A DNA stretch of 64,000 nucleotides from Actinomycetes bacterium (GCA_021791895.1 JAJYVS010000001.1:1-64000); one strand, 5' to 3'; positions 26,344 to 35,675 are shown, counted from the first letter of the stretch. Numbers and translations: made by a program. The notes: generated from the letters alone by a model not told the origin.

Positions 26344-27006
26344 ATGACGACACCTCGACCCGGTTCCGGTCCGACGGGCACCCAGCACGCCCTCATCCCC
26401 ACCGTGATCGACGAGGGGGCCCGCGGCGAGCGGATGTTCGACCTCTACTCGCTCCTGTTGCGGGAGCGGATCGTCGTCCTCGGCCAGGAGATCGACGACC
26501 AGGTGGCCAACCTAGTGATCACCCAGCTCCTCTACCTCGCGGCCCAGGACCAGGACAAGGACATCTCGCTGTACATCAACTCGCCGGGCGGGATGGCCTA
26601 CGCCGGCATGGCCATCTACGACGTCATCCAGCACATCCGCCCGCCGGTGTCGACCACGTGCGTGGGCATCGCCATGTCGGCGGCGGCGATGATCCTGTGC
26701 GCCGGGGCGACCGGCAAGCGCTACGCCCTGCCCAACGCCCGCATCATGATCCACCAGGGGTCGGCCGGGACCCGGGGCGCGCCCCGTGACATGGAGATCC
26801 AGCTGCGCGAGGTGCTCGCCATGACCAGGCGGATGGCCGAGATCATCGCCCACCACACCGGCCAGCCCCTCGACAAGGTCGAGCGGGACATCGACCGCGA
26901 CTACTTCATGTCGGCCGACGAGGCGCTCGCCTACGGGATGGTGGACGAGGTCATGGCCCCCCGGCGGGGGCTCAACGCCCTCGCCGAACTGCCCACGGCC
27001 GGCTGA
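26344..27006 (+). CDS. clpP: ATP-dependent Clp protease proteolytic subunit
   Basis: A 220-residue serine peptidase with the full triad: Ser112 in GIAMSAAAM, His137 in ARIMIHQG and Asp186 in DIDRDYFMS, with spacings of 25 and 49 residues as in E. coli ClpP. The YINSPGGMAYAGMAIYD strand is intact. With a Clp ATPase it degrades unfolded and tagged proteins. There is no usable ribosome-binding site and the TATCAT hexamer is only seven bases upstream, so translation may be leaderless. No clpX is adjacent. Confidence 0.96.
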   Translation: MTTPRPGSGPTGTQHALIPTVIDEGARGERMFDLYSLLLRERIVVLGQEIDDQVANLVITQLLYLAAQDQDKDISLYINSPGGMAYAGMAIYDVIQHIRPPVSTTCVGIAMSAAAMILCAGATGKRYALPNARIMIHQGSAGTRGAPRDMEIQLREVLAMTRRMAEIIAHHTGQPLDKVERDIDRDYFMSADEALAYGMVDEVMAPRRGLNALAELPTAG

Positions 27007-27016
27007 GCTCGACCGC

Positions 27017-27041
27017 CACCGGTGCGGGAGAGGCACCGGTG
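27017..27041 (+). terminator. Hairpin after clpP
   Basis: CACCGGTGC and GCACCGGTG form a perfect nine-base-pair stem around a seven-base loop (GGGAGAG), beginning eleven bases after the clpP stop codon. There is no U-tract, so it would be a weak or factor-assisted terminator. Confidence 0.5.
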
Positions 27042-27079
27042 CACTAGGGTCAGCCGTTCACAAGAACGGGAGGTCCCCC

Positions 27080-27385
27080 GTGAGCATCAGCCTCGTCGCG
27101 CTCTGGAAAGCGCCCAACGACGTCGAGGGATTTGAGGAGCACTACTTCTCCACCCACATCCCGATCGCCCGCGAGCTTCCCGGCGTCCAGGAGGTGTTCA
27201 CAGCCAAGGCGACGAGCGGCCCGTACTACCGCGTGGCCCAGCTGCGCTTCGGAGCGGCCGAGGACCTGGCCGGGGCGTTCGGATCGGAGGCCGGCCAGAA
27301 GCTCATGGCCGACACCGCCCACATCCAGGAGGCGTTCGGCGCCACCGCCGAGGTGCTCACCGTGGAGGACGACCCCAAGGACTGA
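27080..27385 (+). CDS. EthD-family dimeric alpha/beta-barrel protein
   Basis: A 101-residue protein with an EthD-like opening (SISLVALWKAPNDVEGFEEHYFSTHIPIARELPGV), where the HIP(I/L) segment and the beta-alpha-beta repeats are typical of dimeric ferredoxin-like folds. The family includes a protein needed for ethyl tert-butyl ether degradation, but small EthD proteins are widespread and mostly uncharacterised. GTG at 27080 is preceded by GGGAGG. It stands alone, after the clpP hairpin and convergent with an MFS gene. Confidence 0.78.
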   Translation: MSISLVALWKAPNDVEGFEEHYFSTHIPIARELPGVQEVFTAKATSGPYYRVAQLRFGAAEDLAGAFGSEAGQKLMADTAHIQEAFGATAEVLTVEDDPKD

Positions 27386-27417
27386 GGCGGCGCGGGCCGG
27401 ACCCGTGGCGCCCTTGG

Positions 27418-28767
27418 TCAGCGGTGCCGGCCCGGTCGGCGGGGCACCGCCCGGTTGGGCAACGCGCGCCGGCCGGCGAAGTAGCCGAGGCCGCCGGTCG
27501 CGCCCGTCGCCGCCACCACCACATCACCGACGGCCAGGGGCAACGTCACCAGGACCGGCACCAGGGCTCCCAAGACCCAGACCAGCTGGAGGCGGGTGGC
27601 GAACCGGGCGAAGACCCGGCCCTGTTCGGTCTCGGGGACCGAGCGCTGGGCGATCGCGTCGAACGAGGGCTGGCCGAGCGCACCGGCGATCCCGATGGCC
27701 AGCGCCAAGAGGCCCTGGGCTGGGAGGTCCCCGAGCGGGGCCGTGACTAGCCCGGCCGCCCCGACCAGCCACAGGGCGCCGAGCAGGATCTGGGGTTCGC
27801 TCCATCGTCGGCGCAATCGGGGCACCGACACCAGGCCGACGAGTGAGCCGAGGCCGCTCGCCCCGAGGGCGAACCCGTACCAGAACAAGGAGGCGTCCAG
27901 CCGGCGCAGGCCGAAGGCCAGCATGAACACGAAGAACCCGGACACGCCGCGCAAGAGCGAGTTGGCCGTGAGGCCGAGCAGGACCCCGGGCTCGGCGATG
28001 GGCTGCAGCCGGGCCAGGTCGGCGTCGAGCGGATCGGCGGATCGGGTCCGGCCCCTTCGCCGGGCCACCGGGGACGGCGCGGCGACCCGGCGGACGGGGA
28101 GGCGGGAGGCCGCCAGTGCGGCGAGGACGAAGACGAAGGTGTCGAAGATGAGGACCCCGGGCGCGTGGGCGAGTTTGAGGATCGGCACCCCGGGCACCGC
28201 GGCGACGAACCCGGCCAGGGTCCCAAGCAGGGTGAGCCGGGCGTTGAGGGCCGCGTACCCGGGGCTCGTGACCGCCGGGGCGGGCGTCTCGTCACCGGCG
28301 TTCGCTCCGGGCCGGCCTTCCGCTTGCGCCCGCTCCACGGTCATCATCTCGGGCACCAGGGCCCCCCTCGTGACCAGATAGAGCTTGGAGAGGACGAGGA
28401 CCAAGAACGCCTCTGGGAACAAGAGCAGGCTGTGCACATCGGCGGCCATGAACGGGCAGAGCACCGCCCGGCCCACGGCCGAGGACACCGCCGTCGCCCG
28501 CCGGGCCCCCCGGCTCCGGTCGATGAGCGGGCCGAGCAGCGGGGACACCACGGCGAAGGGGGCCAACGTGAGCAGCAGGTACAAGAGGACCTTGCTCTTC
28601 GCCTCGTGGGGGGAGATGGAGAAGAACAGCGAGTCGGCCAGCGAGATGGTGACCAGGGTGTCCCCGGCCAGCATGCAGACCTGGACCAGCGCCAGGCGCC
28701 CGAACGGCCGGCGCTGGTCGAACAGGTCGGCCAGGGCCTGGCGGGCGAGCGCCCGGAATTGATCCAC
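27418..28767 (-). CDS. MFS-type membrane transporter
   Basis: A 449-residue polytopic membrane protein. Its hydrophobic segments include VLLYLLLTLAPFAVVSPLLG followed by the MFS loop-like LIDRSRGARRA, and LLALAIGIAGALGQPSFDAIAQRSVPETEQGRVFARF in the C-terminal half. The substrate is unknown. GTG at 28767 with GAGGGAG upstream was chosen; longer readings would overlap the divergent gene at 28894. A charged loop divides the two halves. Confidence 0.8.
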   Translation of the reverse strand: MDQFRALARQALADLFDQRRPFGRLALVQVCMLAGDTLVTISLADSLFFSISPHEAKSKVLLYLLLTLAPFAVVSPLLGPLIDRSRGARRATAVSSAVGRAVLCPFMAADVHSLLLFPEAFLVLVLSKLYLVTRGALVPEMMTVERAQAEGRPGANAGDETPAPAVTSPGYAALNARLTLLGTLAGFVAAVPGVPILKLAHAPGVLIFDTFVFVLAALAASRLPVRRVAAPSPVARRRGRTRSADPLDADLARLQPIAEPGVLLGLTANSLLRGVSGFFVFMLAFGLRRLDASLFWYGFALGASGLGSLVGLVSVPRLRRRWSEPQILLGALWLVGAAGLVTAPLGDLPAQGLLALAIGIAGALGQPSFDAIAQRSVPETEQGRVFARFATRLQLVWVLGALVPVLVTLPLAVGDVVVAATGATGGLGYFAGRRALPNRAVPRRPGRHR

Positions 28768-28893
28768 CCGGCTCCCTCGCCGCACCGGGGCCAACAGTAG
28801 GGGGCGGCGGCCAGACGACGGGCCGGGGCGACGGCCCGGGAGGACGCCGCGGCCGGGAAGTAACGTGGCGTGGTCCCCGGTCGAGGAGGCGTT

Positions 28894-29130
28894 ATGGCGG
28901 TTCACGCGTACGTGCTCGTGCAGACCGACGTCGGCAAGGCCGCCGACGTCACCCGGCTGGTGCGCGAGATCGACGGTGTGGTGTCGGCCGAGGACGTGAC
29001 CGGCCCCTACGACGTGATCGCGCTCCTCGCGGCCGACTCGATCGACGAGGTCGGACGGCTGGTGGTGAGCCAGGTGCAGCGGATCGACGGGATCACGAGG
29101 ACGGTCACCTGCCCGGTGGTCAACCTCTGA
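28894..29130 (+). CDS. Stand-alone Lrp/AsnC ligand-binding domain protein
   Basis: A 78-residue alpha/beta protein (AVHAYVLVQTDVGKAADVTRLV, GPYDVIALLAADSIDEVGRLV). It matches the ligand-binding RAM domain of Lrp/AsnC regulators without the DNA-binding domain. Such stand-alone domains oligomerise and bind small metabolites; their targets are generally unknown. ATG at 28894 has GAGGAGG immediately upstream, better than the start at 28870. It is convergent with the racemase gene. Confidence 0.88.
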   Translation: MAVHAYVLVQTDVGKAADVTRLVREIDGVVSAEDVTGPYDVIALLAADSIDEVGRLVVSQVQRIDGITRTVTCPVVNL

Positions 29131-29137
29131 GCGACCC

Positions 29138-30277
29138 TCAGGCGAGCGCCCCCCCGGCGCGCAGCTCGGCGAGCATCGAAGGATCGAGGCCCCAGGTCCC
29201 GAGGGCCGCATCGGCCTCCTCGCCGGTGAGGTAAATCCCGGCCGACGGCGCCCCGGGGGTCCTCGTGAAGCGGGGTGCCGGAGCGGGCTGGTCCACCCCG
29301 CCGAGCGTGCGGAAGGTGCCCCGGGCCGCCACGTGGGGGTGGGCCGGCGCCTCGGCCGGCGAGAGCACCGGGGTGGCGCACGCGTCCACCCCGTCGAACA
29401 CCTCGCACCACTCGTTTCGGGTGCGGGACTTGAAGATGGCGGCGAAGCGCTCCTTCGTGGCCCGCCACCCGCTCCGGTCCATCTGCGCCGGCAGGTCGGC
29501 CGGATCGAGGCCGAGGCCCCGGACCAGGGCCGCGTAGAACTGGGGCTCGATCGCCCCGACGGCGAAGTACCCGCCGTCCTTCGTCTCGTAGACCTCGTAG
29601 AAAGGGGCGCCAGAGTCGAGGATGTTCACCCCCCGCTCGTCCCGCCAGGCGCCGAGCGCCCGGTGCGAGTGGAGCATCGTGGTGAGCGAGGCGGCGCCGT
29701 CGAGCATCGCGACGTCGACCACCTGCCCCTGGCCCGAACGGGCTGCCTCGACCAGGGCCGACGCCACCCCGAAGGCGAGCAGCATGCCCCCGCCCCCGAA
29801 ATCCCCGACCAGGTTGAGCGGCGGGACCGGGCGCTCGCCCTCCCGTCCGATCGGCCACAGGGCCCCGGCGATGGCGATGTAGTTGATGTCGTGGCCGGCG
29901 ACCCCGGACCACGGACCGTCCTGGCCCCAGCCGGTCATCCGGCCGTAGACCAGGCGGGGGTTGCGCACGAGGCAGGGATCGGGCCCGAGGCCCATGCGCT
30001 CGGCGACCCCGGGCCGGAACCCCTCGACCAGCGCGTCGGCCCGCTCCACCAGCTCGAGCACCAGGGCCACCCCGCCCTCGGACTTGAGGTCCACGCCGAC
30101 CGACCTCCGGCTGCGCAGCAGGAGGTCCGAACCGGCCGTCCCGAGCCCCCCCGGTGTCTCGGGCCTCGTGATCCGCAGGACCTCGGCTCCGGCATCGGCC
30201 AACAGCATCGACCCGTACGGGCCCGGGCCGATGCCCCCGAGTTCGATCACCCGTATCCCGCTCAGCGGTCCGCTCAT
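29138..30277 (-). CDS. Alpha-methylacyl-CoA racemase / CoA transferase family III
   Basis: A 379-residue CaiB/BaiF-family enzyme. The racemase-type catalytic residues are visible: His in SGVAGHDINYIAIAGAL (near residue 125) and Asp in LVGDFGGGGMLLAFG. It opens PLSGIRVIELGGIGPGPYGS. These favour alpha-methylacyl-CoA racemase, which epimerises 2-methylacyl-CoA in branched-chain or sterol degradation, over a formyl- or carnitine-CoA transferase. It is divergent from galK with 63 bases between starts. Confidence 0.88.
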   Translation of the reverse strand: MSGPLSGIRVIELGGIGPGPYGSMLLADAGAEVLRITRPETPGGLGTAGSDLLLRSRRSVGVDLKSEGGVALVLELVERADALVEGFRPGVAERMGLGPDPCLVRNPRLVYGRMTGWGQDGPWSGVAGHDINYIAIAGALWPIGREGERPVPPLNLVGDFGGGGMLLAFGVASALVEAARSGQGQVVDVAMLDGAASLTTMLHSHRALGAWRDERGVNILDSGAPFYEVYETKDGGYFAVGAIEPQFYAALVRGLGLDPADLPAQMDRSGWRATKERFAAIFKSRTRNEWCEVFDGVDACATPVLSPAEAPAHPHVAARGTFRTLGGVDQPAPAPRFTRTPGAPSAGIYLTGEEADAALGTWGLDPSMLAELRAGGALA

Positions 30278-30340
30278 GGCCCTGGATCGTGTCGGTCGGC
30301 GGCGGTCCGGTCAAACCGGGTGCTGTGCGAGGCTCGGGCG

Positions 30341-31360
30341 GTGAGCGTCGAGGCCGTCGGGCGCCGGGCCTTCGCCCCCGGACGGGTCAACCTGATCGGG
30401 GACCACACCGACTACAACGCCGGCCTGGCCCTGCCCATGGCGATCCAGCTCGGCGTCGAAGTCGAGTACCACCCCGACGACCGGGCCGTCCTCGTGGTCG
30501 AGTCCGATCTCGACCCGTCGCCGGCCGCCATCCCCCTGAGCGGGCCCCCGGGCCCGCTCGCTCCCTGGAGCCGGCTGGCGGCCGCCGTTCTCGACCAGGT
30601 CCGCCCGGCGGTCGGCGGCCGGGTGGTGGTCCGCTCGGACCTCCCGGTCGGCGGCGGCCTCTCCTCGAGCGCCGCCTTCTCGGTGGCCCTGGCGCTCGCC
30701 CTCGGCGCGACCGGGGATCCGCTGACGCTCGCCCGGCTGTGCCAACGGGCCGAGCGGGCCGTCGGGGTACCGGTCGGGCTGATGGACCCCCTCGTCGTTA
30801 TGGCGGCGCGCTCGCGCCGGGCCCTCCTCGTGGACTTCGACACCCTTCGGACCGAGCAGGTGCCGGTGCCCGAGGGCGCCGTGGTCACCGTCGTCGACTC
30901 GGGGACCGCCCGCCGGCTCGACGCCACCGCGTACGCCACGAGGCGGGCCGAGTGCGAGGCCGCGGCGGGGTTCGTGGGCCGGCCGCTCGGACGCGCCTCG
31001 CCGGCCGACGCCGAGCGGGTGGCCGATCCCCTGCTCCGGCGCCGGGCCCGCCACGTCACCACCGAGACCGCCCGGGTGCGGGCCTTCGCCCGGGCGCTCG
31101 AGCGCGTCGACCTCGTCGAGGCGGGACGGCTCATGACCGAGAGCCACCGCTCCCTGGCCGACGACTTCGAGGTCTCCACCGCGGCGCTCGACGAGCTGGT
31201 CGAGCGGCTGTGCTCGACGCCGGGGGTCTACGGCGCCCGGCTGACCGGGGCCGGGTTCGGCGGTTGCGTGGTGGCGCTCTCGGCCGCCCCCCTCGAGCGC
31301 GGAGGCGGGCGGGCCTGGGAGGTCCGGGCCAGCGCCGGGGCCCGGGTCGGAGCGAACTGA
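30341..31360 (+). CDS. galK: Galactokinase (GHMP kinase)
   Basis: A 339-residue sugar kinase. The galactokinase signature GRVNLIGDHTDYNAGLAL is near residue 13 and the GHMP ATP-binding loop GGGLSSSAAFSVALAL near residue 105; a C-terminal TGAGFGGCVVAL completes the fold. GTG at 30341 gives the family N-terminus. It is somewhat shorter than E. coli GalK, and no galT or galE is adjacent, so another sugar substrate is possible. Confidence 0.88.
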   Translation: MSVEAVGRRAFAPGRVNLIGDHTDYNAGLALPMAIQLGVEVEYHPDDRAVLVVESDLDPSPAAIPLSGPPGPLAPWSRLAAAVLDQVRPAVGGRVVVRSDLPVGGGLSSSAAFSVALALALGATGDPLTLARLCQRAERAVGVPVGLMDPLVVMAARSRRALLVDFDTLRTEQVPVPEGAVVTVVDSGTARRLDATAYATRRAECEAAAGFVGRPLGRASPADAERVADPLLRRRARHVTTETARVRAFARALERVDLVEAGRLMTESHRSLADDFEVSTAALDELVERLCSTPGVYGARLTGAGFGGCVVALSAAPLERGGGRAWEVRASAGARVGAN

Positions 31361-31388
31361 ACGACGACGGTCCGCTCGGCGGTCGCGC

Positions 31389-32462
31389 CTAGGTCGGCCC
31401 GGCCTCGCTTGCGGCCATGCGCCTCGAGGTGGCGACCAGGCGCTCGAGGACCCCGGTCGCCCAGCCCGAGTCGATCGACTCTCGCGCCAGCTCCAGACCG
31501 TCGGCGAGGTCGGGAACCCGACCCGCCACCATCAGCGCGGCGGCGGCGTTCAGCACCCCGATGTCCCGGTGGGCCCCGGCCTTGCCGTCGAGCACGGCGC
31601 GGATCGCCCCGGCGTTGAAGGCGGCGTCCCCGCCGGTGAGCTCGCTCATGGCCGCCCGCGGCAACCCGAGCTCGGCCGCGTCGAGGCGCCAGGTGGAGAG
31701 CTCGTAGGCGGCCCCGTCCCCCTTGACCTCGATCACCGTCGAGGGCGCGGTGACGCTCAGCTCGTCCAGCCCGTCGTCGGCGAACAGCACCATGGCCCGG
31801 TCGCTGCCGTTCTCACCCAGGACCCCGGCCATCTTCTCGGCCATGGTGGGGTCGCTCACCCCGACCAGCTGGCGACGGACCCGGGCCGGGTTGGCCAACG
31901 GGCCGAGGAAGTTGAACACGGTGGGGACGCCGAGCTGGCGGCGCACCAGGCCCACGTGGCGGAACCCAGGGTGGAAGCGCGGCGCGAAGCAGAAGCCCAT
32001 CCCGGCCTCGGCCACGCACGCCGCCACACCGGCCGGGCCCAGGTCGGGGACGACCCCCAGGGCTTCAAGGACGTCAGCGGTGCCGACCGAGGACGAGGCG
32101 GCCCGGTTCCCGTGCTTGCACACCGGCACCCCGGCCCCCGCGGCGATCAGCGCCGCCAGCGTGGAGACGTTGATGCTGCCGAGCCGGTCCCCCCCGGTCC
32201 CGACCACGTCGAGCAGCTCGCCGTCGATCACCACCGGCTCGGCATGGGCCAGCATCGCCCGCACGAACCCGTGCATCTCGGCGACGGTCTCGCCCTTCAT
32301 CCGGAGCGCCACCGCGAACGCGGCGACCTGGGCCTCGGTCGCCTCCCCCTCGAGCACCTGGTCCAGGACGGCCTCCCCCTCGTCGGCGTCGAGAGAGCGG
32401 CCCGCGATCAGCCGACCGAGGACCCCCGGCCACCCCCCGAGCGCCGTGAAGCTCGCCCTCAC
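31389..32462 (-). CDS. trpD: Anthranilate phosphoribosyltransferase
   Basis: A 357-residue tryptophan-synthesis enzyme joining anthranilate to PRPP. Motifs are VVGTGGDRLGSINVSTLAA (GTGGD pyrophosphate site), CKHGNRAASSSVGTADVLEALG and FCFAPRFHPGFRHV. The start is GTG at 32462, directly after the acyl-CoA dehydrogenase stop. It is not beside other trp genes. The stop is TAG. Confidence 0.95.
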   Translation of the reverse strand: MRASFTALGGWPGVLGRLIAGRSLDADEGEAVLDQVLEGEATEAQVAAFAVALRMKGETVAEMHGFVRAMLAHAEPVVIDGELLDVVGTGGDRLGSINVSTLAALIAAGAGVPVCKHGNRAASSSVGTADVLEALGVVPDLGPAGVAACVAEAGMGFCFAPRFHPGFRHVGLVRRQLGVPTVFNFLGPLANPARVRRQLVGVSDPTMAEKMAGVLGENGSDRAMVLFADDGLDELSVTAPSTVIEVKGDGAAYELSTWRLDAAELGLPRAAMSELTGGDAAFNAGAIRAVLDGKAGAHRDIGVLNAAAALMVAGRVPDLADGLELARESIDSGWATGVLERLVATSRRMAASEAGPT

Positions 32463-33638
32463 TCAGTCCCACCACAGGTCGCCGTCGAGCACCCCGCGAG
32501 CGATGAGCCCGAGCTGGACCTGTGAGGTCCCTTCGACGATCGTCAGCTGCTTGGCGTCCCGGTACCACTGCTCGGCCGGGTGGTCCTCCATGTAGCCGGC
32601 GGCGCCGAGCAGCTGGACGGCGAGCCCGGAGGCCCGCACGGCCAGCTCCGTGGCGTGGTACTTGGCCATGGAGAGGAACGGCACGTACTCCTTGGTGAAC
32701 TGGCCGGCGTCGGCCATGACGGCGGCGCGGTAGGTGAGCAGTCGGGCCGCCTCGATGTCCACCGCGCACTTGGCGATCTCCCACTGGATCCCCTGGAAAT
32801 CGGCGATGGTCCTGCCGAACGCCTGGCGCTGCTTCACGTACTCGGTGGCGTACATGAGCGCCCCTTCGGCCAGACCGATGCCGCGCGCCGCGACGATCGG
32901 GCGCATCGAGTTGAGCCCGAGCATGGCGAGCCGGAACCCCCCGACCTCACCGATGACGTTCTCCGGCGGCACCCGGACGTCGTCGAGGTGCAGCTCGCCG
33001 GTGTCGACCCCCCGGACCCCCATCTTGTGGTCCCGCCGGCCGACCGAGACCCCGGCCCAGGCGCGCTCGACGATGAAGGCGGTCACCGAGTCGTGCGCCC
33101 GGCTGGACGGCTCGGCGGTCTTGGCGAACACCGTGTACCAGTCGGCCTCGGCCACCCCGGACATCCAGCACTTCTGGCCTGTCAGGATCCAGCCGCCGTC
33201 GCGTTCGGGATCGGGCAGCGCCCGGGTCCGCATGCCCATGACGTCGCTGCCGGCCTGGGGCTCGGAGAGACCGAAGGCGGCCCGCTGCGAGCCCTGCGCA
33301 ATGCCCGGCAGGTACCGCCGTTTCTGCTCGTCGCTCCCGGCGATGAGGACCGGGCCGGTCGGCAGCCGGGTGAGCAGGAGCATGAGGGCGGCCGCGTTCG
33401 AGTACTTGGCCACCTCCTCGATGGCGACCGTGAGGCCCAGGATGCCCGCGCCCGAACCGCCGAGGGACTCCGGCAGGCACAGGCCGAGCAGCCCGGCGTC
33501 TCTGAACACGCCGAACAGGTCGCCGGGGTAGGCGCCGGTCTTGTCGATCTCCCGTGCCCGGGGCTTGACCTTCTCACGGGCGAGTTGGCGCACGCTGTCG
33601 CGCAGCGCCTCGAGTTCGGGGGTCAGCTCGAAATCCAC
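32463..33638 (-). CDS. Acyl-CoA dehydrogenase
   Basis: A 391-residue FAD-dependent dehydrogenase for acyl-CoA beta-oxidation. Family features are FGLSEPQAGSDVMGM (flavin/substrate site), QAFGRTIADFQGIQWEIAKC and the C-terminal WYRDAKQLTIVEGTSQVQLG, which carries the catalytic-Glu region. Chain-length preference cannot be read. The stop abuts the trpD start, so the two are co-transcribed despite unrelated roles. The upstream neighbour is whiB, 47 bases away. Confidence 0.94.
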   Translation of the reverse strand: MDFELTPELEALRDSVRQLAREKVKPRAREIDKTGAYPGDLFGVFRDAGLLGLCLPESLGGSGAGILGLTVAIEEVAKYSNAAALMLLLTRLPTGPVLIAGSDEQKRRYLPGIAQGSQRAAFGLSEPQAGSDVMGMRTRALPDPERDGGWILTGQKCWMSGVAEADWYTVFAKTAEPSSRAHDSVTAFIVERAWAGVSVGRRDHKMGVRGVDTGELHLDDVRVPPENVIGEVGGFRLAMLGLNSMRPIVAARGIGLAEGALMYATEYVKQRQAFGRTIADFQGIQWEIAKCAVDIEAARLLTYRAAVMADAGQFTKEYVPFLSMAKYHATELAVRASGLAVQLLGAAGYMEDHPAEQWYRDAKQLTIVEGTSQVQLGLIARGVLDGDLWWD

Positions 33639-33685
33639 GGGCGAACGTTACTGCCGCTCGCCGTCGGCCCCCCGGGGGCCGAGGC

Positions 33686-33925
33686 TCAGGCCGACTTGCG
33701 ACGCTGACGGATGATCCGGCGGCGCTCCCGCTCCGTCGTGCCCCCCCAGATGCCCTCGCGCTCGCGGGAGGCCAGGGCATGCTCGAGGCATGCCTGGCGA
33801 ACCGGGCACTCGGCGCAGATCGCCTTGGCCTCGGTCGCGTCGAGGTCGTCGTCGGTAGCCGGGAAGAAGATCTCGGCGTCGAGACCCCGGCAGGCGGCAC
33901 GCTTGCGCCACGTGGTGGCACTCAT
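33686..33925 (-). CDS. WhiB-family iron-sulfur transcription factor
   Basis: A 79-residue protein with Cys12, Cys37, Cys40 and Cys46 (C-x24-C-x2-C-x5-C), the WhiB [4Fe-4S] ligand set, then GIWGGTTERERR and a basic tail RIIRQRRKSA that contacts DNA. WhiB proteins are exclusive to actinobacteria and their phages. ATG at 33925 has AAGGAA eight bases upstream and is preferred over GTG at 33943. Which WhiB subclass it is cannot be settled by eye. Confidence 0.95.
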   Translation of the reverse strand: MSATTWRKRAACRGLDAEIFFPATDDDLDATEAKAICAECPVRQACLEHALASREREGIWGGTTERERRRIIRQRRKSA

Positions 33926-34016
33926 CGGAAAGTTCCTTGTCACAGGTGGTTCAGGGTGGGCTTCGCCGATCGGCCCGCCACCCGAGGGGGGAGTCGGGAA
34001 AATCGGCCGAACGGTA

Positions 34017-34045
34017 ATTATGGCCCACCCACCAGGTGCTGTAAA
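34017..34045 (-). promoter_or_regulatory. Sigma-70-type promoter of whiB
   Basis: On the minus strand TTTACA (34040-34045) and CATAAT (34017-34022) are separated by exactly 17 bases. This is the best -35/-10 pair noticed in the window and lies about 90 bases upstream of the whiB start, implying a leader of roughly 85 bases. Confidence 0.65.
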
Positions 34046-34047
34046 GA

Positions 34048-34730
34048 TCAGCGCCGCCCCGGCCCGGAGGAAACCCCAGGTGGCGCAGCATCCTCGACGA
34101 CGCCGAGCGGCTCGAGGGCCGCCGGGGCCCTCAGGTCGTCGAGCAGCTCGGCCACCGTGAGCCCGGACAGCTCGGTCCGGGCCCGGTACTCGGGATGGGT
34201 GGACAGGAGGGCGGCGGTCCCCCCCGAGAACCGTTCGACCTGCGCCGGGGTGAAGGCGAACCGCACGTAGTGGACCGCCGGGGTCACCTCCTCCCTGGTC
34301 AGGGCCTCGGCGTGCCGGTACTCGGGTCGGCTGGCGACCACCGTGGCGTCGGAGAGCTCGATCCCGACCGCCCGCTCGATCCCGACCAGTCGGGGCAGCC
34401 AGTGGCGCAGCTCGGCCTCGCTCGTGAGCTCGATGAACAAGGTGGCCGAGAGCTCGCCGCCTCCCGGGAGCAGCTGGTTGTAGACGTCGAGCTCCTCTCG
34501 GATCCCCTCATCGGTGACGATCCGTTCGGCCCGGGCCATCTCTTGGACCTGGAACCGGACCGTCTCGTGGTTCTCGAACACGAGCGAGACGATCGGGCCG
34601 AGGGCGACCCGGCGCCGGCGCTTCAACTCGATGATCCGAGCCCGGTAGGCATCGCGGACCCGTTCGTAGGCGCGGAGGTCCGCGATGTCACCGAGCTCGA
34701 GCGGGCGCACCGGCGGTGCACTCGGCCCGG

Positions 34731-34734
<4 letters not shown>
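34048..34734 (-). CDS. DUF3501 family protein
   Basis: A 228-residue protein of the DUF3501 family ([76 protein letters not shown]). Function is unknown, but the family is repeatedly coupled to rubrerythrin genes. Here the GTG overlaps the rubrerythrin stop as GTGA, which supports a partner in the same peroxide response. It has no signal peptide or membrane span. Confidence 0.88.
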
Positions 34735-35150
<416 letters not shown>

Positions 35151-35160
35151 GTCTTTCTCC

Positions 35161-35661
35161 TCATGGTTGGTGTTGGTTGGTGATCATGATCCCGTGGTCG
35201 GGACCGACCTCAGGCGTGACGCCCGGGTCCGTCGTGGGTTGCCCCATCTTGCAGTCCCCGCACAGGCCCCGGAACACCACCTCGACGCTCGAGACGTCGA
35301 AGTCCCGGCCGGCGCCGACCGGTACCTCGAGCCCGGAGAAGGCCGCGTGCAGGTCGCGCACCTTCCCGCAGCGTCGGCAGACCAGGTGGTGGTGCTGGAC
35401 CTCCACGTTGGGGTCGAACCGCACCGCCCCGGTGCCCAGGTCGAGCGGGAGCAGCTCACCCAGCTCGGCCAGCTCGTAGAGCGTCTGGTACACGGTCTTG
35501 AGCGAGATGGTCTCCAGCTCGGCCCGGACCGACTCGTACACCGACTCCGCCGAGGGATGGGTCTCGTTCCCCTGCAGGGCGCGGAAGATGCCCTGGCGCT
35601 GGGCCGTCACCTTGCGACCGTTGGCCCGGAACAGGTCGGTCAGCTCCTCGGGCGTCCGCAC
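35161..35661 (-). CDS. Fur/PerR-family regulator of the rubrerythrin operon
   Basis: A 166-residue Fur-family protein. A winged helix ([19 protein letters not shown]) is followed by [16 protein letters not shown] and a second CGDC pair, the structural zinc cysteines. PerR rather than Fur function is inferred from its place at the head of a rubrerythrin operon. The start is GTG at 35661. The tail after CGDCKMG is longer than usual and low-complexity. A paired dyad 15 bases upstream is probably its own operator. Confidence 0.88.
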   Translation of the reverse strand: MRTPEELTDLFRANGRKVTAQRQGIFRALQGNETHPSAESVYESVRAELETISLKTVYQTLYELAELGELLPLDLGTGAVRFDPNVEVQHHHLVCRRCGKVRDLHAAFSGLEVPVGAGRDFDVSSVEVVFRGLCGDCKMGQPTTDPGVTPEVGPDHGIMITNQHQP

Positions 35662-35675
35662 CGACCAAGAATATC

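Noticed and set aside
26047-27006. Toxin-antitoxin module (XRE plus neighbour)
   Set aside because: The XRE size fits an antitoxin, but its coupled neighbour is a ClpP-fold protein with no toxin-family features.
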